From NCBI GenBank assembly GCA_902385025.1, contig CABMDX010000302.1:1-6421 (forward strand): a DNA stretch of 6,421 nt, read 5' to 3'. This DNA is from an uncultured archaeon (GTDB lineage: Archaea > Halobacteriota > Methanosarcinia > Methanotrichales > Methanotrichaceae). Of the stretch, positions 1-4,312 are shown in pieces. The position numbers and the translations under genes were made by a program. The stretch's first letter is position 1. Each line of letters begins with the position of its first letter. The notes below the pieces were generated by a model. It worked only from the letters and a program-made list of their open reading frames with translations. It was not told where the DNA came from and ran no database searches.

Positions 1-803
1 ATGGCTGCGTAAACGATGTACGAGACATGGCAACAACGCTGAGGGACCTTGGAATTGTCCCTGCTGTGCCTACGGCCATGCATATACTTACAGATGGACG
101 GGCAACAAGAGCTGCAATCATGTCAGAATTAAAGTGGCTCGTGACCGGCGCCAAGAAGGGCGATCTATTGATCTTCTACTATTCCGGGCATGGCTCCCAG
201 ATGCCGGATCTGACCGGAGAAGAGGTCGACAGAAAGGATGAGACGATATGCCCCCACGATTTTGCCACTGCCGGCATGATAAAGGATGACGATCTGCGAG
301 CCGTATTCTCCAAGATTCCAGCTGGCGTGAACCTGGAGGTTCTCCTGGATTCCTGCCATTCAGGAACCGGAACCAGGGAGATGGCAGCCATGGTCGACAT
401 CCCTGATGAGATGAAGGTCACGATCAGATATGTCGAGCCACCATTTGATTATGCATTCTTCCTGGAGTCGGACCCCACCATTGCCACCGCAGGAATTCTC
501 AAGGCGACTTCTGCGGCCAAAAAGCCTGCCGGTGCAAAAGAAGCGGTAGTTGTCGCCACCCTAAACCACGTTCTCTGGGCAGGCTGCAAAGATAATCAAA
601 CCTCTGGTGAAGCAAATGTTGGCGGGGTCGTAAGAGGCTTCTTCACATACTGCTTCTGCAAGTGCCTGAGAAGCAAGGGTGGAGTGGTAACCCGCATTGA
701 TCTGGACAAAATGATCGCTGCATGTATGAAGAGTGTGGGTGCCAGCCAGACGCCACAGCTTGAGGGTACGAAAGCTACAATGACTGAGAAAGTATTTACC
801 TGA
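1..803 (+). CDS. Metacaspase-type caspase-fold peptidase (peptidase C14 family), 5' end cut by the window edge
   Basis: This is a caspase-fold cysteine peptidase; archaeal and bacterial metacaspases typically cleave after basic residues. The first ATG (27) is not the start: the frame is open back to position 3 and reads GCVNDVRDM, the conserved motif near the N-terminus of the caspase p20 domain. About 30 or more N-terminal residues therefore lie outside the window, and 266 residues are visible from position 3. The catalytic His is in YYSGHGSQ (codon 189-191) and the catalytic Cys in LLDSCHSG (codon 354-356). Between them lies an acidic stretch (GEEVDRKDE, then IKDDDL) typical of type I metacaspases. 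The C-terminal part keeps the family motifs AGCKDNQTSGEA and TPQLEG. I see no membrane segment or appended domain in the visible part, so it is probably cytoplasmic. The physiological substrate is unknown. A T-rich terminator follows, so it is probably not co-transcribed with the next gene. Confidence 0.9.
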   Translation, partial: GCVNDVRDMATTLRDLGIVPAVPTAMHILTDGRATRAAIMSELKWLVTGAKKGDLLIFYYSGHGSQMPDLTGEEVDRKDETICPHDFATAGMIKDDDLRAVFSKIPAGVNLEVLLDSCHSGTGTREMAAMVDIPDEMKVTIRYVEPPFDYAFFLESDPTIATAGILKATSAAKKPAGAKEAVVVATLNHVLWAGCKDNQTSGEANVGGVVRGFFTYCFCKCLRSKGGVVTRIDLDKMIAACMKSVGASQTPQLEGTKATMTEKVFT

Positions 804-820
804 TTAGCGCGTCAGGGCCT

Positions 821-837
821 CTTTCATTTTTCTTTTT
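821..837 (+). terminator. T-rich terminator after the metacaspase gene
   Basis: Two T5 runs (827-831 and 833-837) lie in a pyrimidine-only stretch, broken by one A, starting 17 bases after the metacaspase stop codon. Archaeal RNA polymerase terminates at such T tracts without needing a hairpin. The tract is also framed by a short inverted repeat, GGCCT (816-820) and AGGCC (840-844), which puts the T-rich part in a 19-base loop. Confidence 0.55.
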
Positions 838-867
838 GCAGGCCATACATCCCCTCACAAGCCCCAA

Positions 868-878
868 AGCTTTAATGT
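868..878 (+). promoter_or_regulatory. Possible TATA box for the marker-14 operon
   Basis: The TTTAAT at 871-876 is TATA-like and centred about 28 bases before the ATG at 902. This spacing would suit a leaderless or near-leaderless transcript, which matches the lack of any Shine-Dalgarno sequence before that ATG. The match to the consensus is only moderate. Confidence 0.3.
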
Positions 879-901
879 CTCTTCGCCCGTTTCATTGGCT
901 C

Positions 902-2422
902 ATGAGCCTTGGCAGTCTCTTTAAGTCCAAACCGAAACCCCGCATCGCTGAGAGCCCGCCTGTGAACTATCTGGATCTCAAGACCAAACCTTACTACATA
1001 GTGGCCTCTGTCGAGGTGGGCAATACCACTACCAAGTGCATCCTCACCGCCACGGACATGAATACAGGCAAGACCTACATCGTCAATAAGACCGTGAAGA
1101 TGACCAGAGACGTGCGGCTGCCCAAAGCCGGAGAAGAGGTCTTTGCTCACACCATCAACGGCACACCGCTCACCAAGGAATCCATTGCAGATCTTGTGAA
1201 GAGCACCCTCATTGAAAGTCATGAGAAGGCCCGGCTGAACATCAAGACGGATTTGCATTTCGTAGTGCGCTCCACAGGTGTTGTGGCCGAGCTGGACTCG
1301 CCCGACCAGGTTGGCGCATTCATTCAGGCATTGGCACAGGGTTGCCTCATGGCAGGCGTTCCTCCCAGACTTATGACCCCGGCCATGAGCATCCATAACA
1401 TCATCGACAAATTCAGAAATTATACCATGATAGAGAAGGTGATCTTCATGGGTGCCGTGGCCTCCTGCTTTCCACCGCAGGGGTCCACGGGCGTTGAGGT
1501 TGTGGCCAATGAGATGGAGGGAGAGCTCGCCACTGCCGGAATAAAGGAGGCAAGCCGCTGGACAGATGTGGACTTTCGCAATCCCTGCCTATCCATGGAT
1601 TTCGGTACAACCCTAGACGGCAGAGTGACAAGCGAGGAGCTGCCCTATGCTCACACCATAGGAAACCTGCTCGGCCTGGCCGGGGCCATCCCTGATGCTG
1701 TAGTTCAGGGAACGGGCCTGGTGAACAATAAGACGGGAGCAACACTCGATATATTTGATCCCAAAACAAAGCCAGATTACGGCAAAGAGGCACAGCAGTA
1801 CGCAGATCAGATTGACCAACTGGTTGTAATAGAAAAAGTACCTTCAAGCCGCACAAAATACGGTCTCGTCCCCGTCTGCCCTGAGGCGGCGGCACAAAAT
1901 AATGTAGTTCTCATTGGATGTGACGTCGGTGTGAACGGCAGTGACCTTGACAAGCTCAGCAGGATTGGGGCTGATCTGTATAATTCCCGGAATTTAAAAA
2001 TCCTTTTCGGCACCCTGGATATAGTATGCTCTCGAATGGCCCGCAGGCTGGTGGAGGTGGGAATCGATGAAGGAATCGTCACCAAAAAAACTGCTCTGGG
2101 GATCACAGGACGAGCAGGAATCAGCGGCAATAAGCCACGACTGATTCTGGAAGAGATTGAGAAGCTGCGTTTATATGATCACCCTGAGATAAATATAGTC
2201 TTTGTCGATGATGGTCTGGCCCGGGGAGCGGCGGTGATGGCTCGCTGCATGAACTCCATGGGCACTCCCAAAAATCCGCTGGGAGGCCTGCGAGGCAGCA
2301 GATGCATCCTCAAAGAGAGAATGGACTATGAGTCTGCCAAGGGACAGGCACCTATTCCCAAGGCTGCGCGCCCTGATAAGGACACGCACGCTTATTTCGT
2401 GGGAGGCCACAAGAGAGCTTGA
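902..2422 (+). CDS. Methanogenesis marker protein 14 (ASKHA-type ATPase-like)
   Basis: This belongs to the methanogenesis marker 14 family, found across methane-metabolising archaea; its biochemical role is not established. The protein is 506 residues from the chosen start. Residues 37-45 (VEVGNTTTK) resemble the phosphate-1 loop of ASKHA ATPases such as 2-hydroxyacyl-CoA dehydratase activators and diol dehydratase reactivases. Residues 232-245 (MDFGTTLDGRVTSE) resemble the phosphate-2 loop. Residues 401-412 (ITGRAGISGNKP) and 434-451 (FVDDGLARGAAVMARCMN) form glycine-rich C-terminal motifs. There is no signal peptide or clear membrane segment, so it should be cytoplasmic. An ATP-driven activation or maturation role is inference from the fold motifs. 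The frame is open back to a TTG at 836 and has another ATG at 875. I prefer 902 because conserved sequence begins shortly after it (PVNYLDLKTKPYYIVASVE) and the longer N-termini look unlike protein from this family. No Shine-Dalgarno is visible, so leaderless initiation is possible. Confidence 0.88.
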   Translation: MSLGSLFKSKPKPRIAESPPVNYLDLKTKPYYIVASVEVGNTTTKCILTATDMNTGKTYIVNKTVKMTRDVRLPKAGEEVFAHTINGTPLTKESIADLVKSTLIESHEKARLNIKTDLHFVVRSTGVVAELDSPDQVGAFIQALAQGCLMAGVPPRLMTPAMSIHNIIDKFRNYTMIEKVIFMGAVASCFPPQGSTGVEVVANEMEGELATAGIKEASRWTDVDFRNPCLSMDFGTTLDGRVTSEELPYAHTIGNLLGLAGAIPDAVVQGTGLVNNKTGATLDIFDPKTKPDYGKEAQQYADQIDQLVVIEKVPSSRTKYGLVPVCPEAAAQNNVVLIGCDVGVNGSDLDKLSRIGADLYNSRNLKILFGTLDIVCSRMARRLVEVGIDEGIVTKKTALGITGRAGISGNKPRLILEEIEKLRLYDHPEINIVFVDDGLARGAAVMARCMNSMGTPKNPLGGLRGSRCILKERMDYESAKGQAPIPKAARPDKDTHAYFVGGHKRA

Positions 2423-2424
2423 GA

Positions 2425-3138
2425 ATGCCCGAAAAGAGACATAGCCCGACACCTGTTGAAGGAAAGGAGACGCCTGTATCCATCCTCGGAATCGATCGGC
2501 GAGAAGAGATGCTGTGGATAGCCAGCGAAGCGGCACATCCCGAGGACTTTCCGCCATGCATTAAGGGCATAATAGCAGGAACGGGAGGCGAGGTCGGCAA
2601 GTATAGAAAGGCAGCGATACTTGCTTCATTCCTGGGACAGGCGGGGTGGAGAGAAGCAGAAGCAAAAAAGCTGTGGTCTGCAGTCGCATTGGCCGAGGAG
2701 AGGATCTTTGAGGAATGGTTTGGAAAGATGCACTGCCCCAAATGCGAGACCCTGAAAAGACGGAGCAAAGGCTACCCGGATACGGGTATTGCAGATCTGG
2801 GGCTTTGCTTGCCGGACGGGCGCTGCCAGGAGTTTGAGGGCCCGGTGGAGTATGCCTGCAAAATCATGTCTGAAGACGACAGGCAAAGGGGCATAGTTCA
2901 GCACATTAAAACCAGGTTTCTTGTCCGCGCCTTTGACTGGTCCAAAGGCAAGGAGATGCAGATCGAGATATCGGAGGCAGAGCATGGCGAGCTGGCAGCT
3001 TTGCAGGCAGAATTGACAGGGCAGGAGAATAAGACTCTCGTCTATGCCAGGATCAAGGTCCGGGGAAGGCTGCGTCCCAGATTCGTCATCAGCGAGAGAG
3101 ATGAGCTGCGCAGGAATATGCTATCAGATCTTTTCTGA
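2425..3138 (+). CDS. Primase large subunit (PriL) C-terminal Fe-S domain-like protein
   Basis: This 237-residue protein carries the signature of the 4Fe-4S domain of the archaeal/eukaryotic primase large subunit. Residues 42-48 (FPPCIKG) match the first-cysteine motif. The helical stretch KYRKAAILASFLGQAGW (59-75) matches the segment that follows it in PriL. PKCETLK (105-111) and LGLCLPDGRC (125-134), then GPVEY (139-143), match the later cysteine motifs. Predicted cluster ligands are C45, C107, C128 and C134; C104 and C145 are additional. It lacks the N-terminal helical domain of true PriL and has a roughly 80-residue C-terminal region (about 155-237) I do not recognise, so it is probably a paralogue and not the replicative subunit. 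The start is ATG 2425, 2 bases after the marker-14 stop; an in-frame TTG at 2419 overlapping that stop is an alternative. The spacing implies co-transcription. Function is unknown; nucleic-acid binding or Fe-S redox sensing are inferences. Confidence 0.7.
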   Translation: MPEKRHSPTPVEGKETPVSILGIDRREEMLWIASEAAHPEDFPPCIKGIIAGTGGEVGKYRKAAILASFLGQAGWREAEAKKLWSAVALAEERIFEEWFGKMHCPKCETLKRRSKGYPDTGIADLGLCLPDGRCQEFEGPVEYACKIMSEDDRQRGIVQHIKTRFLVRAFDWSKGKEMQIEISEAEHGELAALQAELTGQENKTLVYARIKVRGRLRPRFVISERDELRRNMLSDLF

Positions 3139-3150
3139 AACAGCTTTTTT
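3124..3150 (+). terminator. Terminator of the marker-14/primase-like unit
   Basis: A T6 run (3145-3150) lies 7 bases after the stop codon. A short hairpin, TCAGA (3124-3128) with TCTGA (3134-3138), spans the stop codon, and CTG/CAG (3135-3137 and 3141-3143) is an alternative small stem directly before the T run. The T run is the main support, since archaeal termination depends chiefly on it. Confidence 0.5.
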
Positions 3151-3230
3151 GAGCGATACTCCAAAGATCTAATGCTATTGTTTCTATGCTCCAATTATGA
3201 GACCCGCCCGCAAAAAAGTTGCGCGTTGGA

Positions 3231-3243
3231 GGAGCCATGCTCC
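3231..3243. repeat. Small perfect hairpin GGAGC-cat-GCTCC in the convergent spacer
   Basis: GGAGC (3231-3235) and GCTCC (3239-3243) are exact inverted copies with a 3-base loop. The octamer ATGCTCCA occurs both here (3237-3244) and at 3186-3193. The element lies between two convergent genes and has no T run beside it. It may contribute to termination or transcript stability, but it is short enough to be chance. Confidence 0.25.
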
Positions 3244-3264
3244 AGGATAATCAGATGCTATGAA

Positions 3265-3290
3265 GGGGATTGAAAGTGCTGCCAATCCCC
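3265..3290 (-). terminator. Hairpin downstream of the surface-protein gene
   Basis: GGGGATTG (3265-3272) and CAATCCCC (3283-3290) form a perfect 8-bp stem with a 10-base loop, 13 bases beyond the stop codon of the minus-strand gene. The position suits transcript termination or 3'-end protection. No strong U run follows on the minus strand, so a 3'-end stabilising hairpin is as likely as a true terminator. Confidence 0.5.
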
Positions 3291-3303
3291 TCGCAACAGC
3301 TTT

Positions 3304-3966
3304 CTATCCCAGCTTTTCGGCAATGGGAACCTCTGCAGCGGTGCTGTTGGTCTCATTGCCAGCGCTGGCACTGACTACCTCGATTTGCAGGGCATTGTCA
3401 AAGTTTTCAGACACCTGCAGCGAGGATGCAGCCAGAGTTACATTATATAAGCCCGGTGCTACATTTGCTTTCCATGACCCGGAATACTCGCTTCCGGTGG
3501 ACCGCCTCAGATTAAACTTTCCAACATCTGCGCCAAGCGAGTTTTTAACGGTTGCAGAGGCCGTCAGCAAGAAATTCTCCGATGCGGACTCATTGCCGTT
3601 TTGCATAAAGTTGGCGTTTATGGTGGTAGAGCTACCGGCTGGCACTGGACTGGGAGAGGCCTCGATGCTCTTGAGCTCCAATTTGGCGGCATCTGCCGCG
3701 GCTGCGCTGCCGGAAGTATCTGCTGATGCAGTCGAGGCCTCGGTGGAGGCAGACTTGCTGAATTGCGATTCAGTCTTCCGTACCGCCTTAGGGCCAAATT
3801 CCGGAGCGACTTCGTTTATGGGTTTTCCTTCAAGGAAATTATTTGCACTCTCCGTCCAGTCTGCCTCCTTGCTGCAGGTCGAGCAGGTCGCAGAAGCCGT
3901 CCAAACCAAAACTGCACCCGCCACCACGAGGGCGATGCAGGCAAGAATTAATATCGATTTTTTCAT
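3304..3966 (-). CDS. Secreted or membrane-anchored surface protein with CxxC motif and Ig-like module
   Basis: I do not recognise the family of this 220-residue protein. Residues 4-25 form a strongly hydrophobic segment after MKKS, a signal peptide or signal anchor. A CSTC motif (C28, C31) follows immediately outside the membrane; these are the only cysteines apart from C10 inside the hydrophobic segment. Residues about 68-95 are a Ser/Ala/Thr-rich linker. Residues about 96-198 look like an Ig-like beta-sandwich: an SPSPVPAGSSTTINA opening strand, then YSGSWKANVAPGLYNVTLAA, a pattern common in extracellular adhesion or carrier modules. Four N-glycosylation sequons (N125, N175, N204, N207) fit an S-layer-exposed archaeal protein. 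A longer plus-strand frame overlaps it, but only this frame gives a signal sequence and a domain-like protein. AAAAGGAG lies 14 bases upstream of the ATG, rather far for a ribosome site. A TATA-like box 26 bases upstream suggests leaderless initiation instead. It is transcribed divergently from the transglutaminase-like gene. Confidence 0.75.
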   Translation of the reverse strand: MKKSILILACIALVVAGAVLVWTASATCSTCSKEADWTESANNFLEGKPINEVAPEFGPKAVRKTESQFSKSASTEASTASADTSGSAAAADAAKLELKSIEASPSPVPAGSSTTINANFMQNGNESASENFLLTASATVKNSLGADVGKFNLRRSTGSEYSGSWKANVAPGLYNVTLAASSLQVSENFDNALQIEVVSASAGNETNSTAAEVPIAEKLG

Positions 3967-3984
3967 AGCTTTCCAACACTCTCC

Positions 3985-3996
3985 TTTTAATATAAC
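3985..3996 (-). promoter_or_regulatory. TATA-like box of the surface-protein gene
   Basis: On the minus strand this reads TTATATTAAAA, centred near 3992, which is 26 bases upstream of the ATG at 3966. That is the expected TATA-to-start distance for a leaderless archaeal transcript. The overlapping AAAAGGAG (3988-3981) would then lie outside the mRNA. If an upstream promoter is used, the same AAAAGGAG could act as a distant ribosome site. Confidence 0.4.
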
Positions 3997-4050
3997 GATG
4001 GGCTATTTTGCGATTGGAACCTCAATGTTCTGCTCGTGCTGTTCTTATTC

Positions 4051-4060
4051 TATTTATATG
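4051..4060 (+). promoter_or_regulatory. TATA box in the divergent spacer
   Basis: TTTATATG (4053-4060) is close to the methanogen TATA consensus. Read rightward, it predicts a transcript start near 4082, giving a leader of about 25 bases that contains the GAAGGAG ribosome site of the small ORF at 4107. Read leftward (CATATAAATA), it could also serve as a distal promoter for the surface-protein gene. Confidence 0.4.
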
Positions 4061-4106
4061 ATCCTGATGCCCGAAAGCTCCGCTCTTCCTGATAGAAGGA
4101 GACTCT

Positions 4107-4196
4107 ATGAAAGATGATCTGCTCCATTCTTATTATCAATACCCTGGCGGTGAACATAAAAATAGCCCGGCAAATCCCGCCAGAGCGGTCCTTTAG
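4107..4196 (+). CDS. Candidate small protein, 29 residues
   Basis: This short ORF lies in the divergent spacer and has no recognised family. It starts at ATG 4107 and ends at TAG 4194-4196, encoding a peptide that begins MKDDLLHSYYQYPGGEHKN. A strong Shine-Dalgarno, GAAGGAG (4095-4101), sits 5 bases before the ATG, the best-placed ribosome site in the window. A good TATA box lies about 50 bases upstream. The peptide is hydrophilic with no membrane segment or cysteine. A 7-bp inverted repeat (4144-4150 and 4177-4183) lies inside it. It may therefore be a small protein, a regulatory leader peptide, or a chance ORF in a structured leader RNA. It ends 116 bases before the transglutaminase-like gene. 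Confidence 0.4.
   Translation: MKDDLLHSYYQYPGGEHKNSPANPARAVL
4144..4183. repeat. Inverted repeat in the divergent spacer
   Basis: CTGGCGG (4144-4150) and CCGCCAG (4177-4183) form a perfect 7-bp GC-rich stem enclosing 26 bases. It could be an RNA stem-loop in a leader transcript or a protein-binding site. It overlaps the candidate small ORF. Confidence 0.35.
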
Positions 4197-4279
4197 CAGA
4201 ATCGCTAATATCCTGGTATATCACGAGAATTACTTTAGAAGGCGGACATTCTGAAATGATGTGAAATCCTTACCCAAAC

Positions 4280-4296
4280 TTTTAACTTCCCGGGAA
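4280..4296 (+). promoter_or_regulatory. TATA-like box and adjacent palindrome upstream of the transglutaminase-like gene
   Basis: TTTTAACT (4280-4287) is TATA-like and centred about 29 bases before the ATG at 4313. Overlapping its end is the perfect 10-base palindrome TTCCCGGGAA (4287-4296). A site between the TATA box and the expected transcript start is where archaeal repressors commonly bind, so this could be an operator. A second TATA-like string, TATATC (4217-4222), is an alternative promoter that would give a leader of about 65 bases. Confidence 0.35.
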
Positions 4297-4312
4297 TAGG
4301 CAGAGAGGCTTT

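Larger units (their letters stand above)
3967..4312. other. Divergent intergenic region (346 bases)
   Basis: This spacer separates the minus-strand surface-protein gene from the plus-strand transglutaminase-like gene and is the longest stretch without a full-size gene. It contains the TATA-like boxes at 3985-3996, 4053-4060, 4217-4222 and 4280-4287, the 29-codon candidate ORF with its ribosome site, the inverted repeat at 4144-4183 and the palindrome at 4287-4296. I see no tRNA or CRISPR-like pattern in it. The density of signals suggests regulated divergent expression. Confidence 0.6.

Noticed and set aside
872..2130. Several minus-strand open frames inside the marker-14 gene
   Set aside because: They lie opposite strongly conserved coding sequence, have low-complexity or unnatural composition and lack start signals.
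2419..2424. TTG at 2419 as start of the primase-like gene, overlapping the marker-14 stop codon
   Set aside because: An ATG follows only two codons later and neither start has a better ribosome site. ATG is the simpler choice; the difference is two residues.
4092..4108. Small hairpin ATAGA/TCTAT holding the AGGAG in its loop and part of the ATG in its stem
   Set aside because: A 5-bp AT-rich stem is too weak to call a regulatory structure and is likely chance.
3260..4117. A 285-codon open frame on the plus strand overlapping the minus-strand surface-protein gene
   Set aside because: It has no ribosome site, its translation has no domain-like pattern, and it is antisense to a frame with a clear signal sequence, CxxC, linker and Ig-like module. 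The long open frame is a by-product of the opposite gene's codon composition. It also overlaps the promoter region of that gene.
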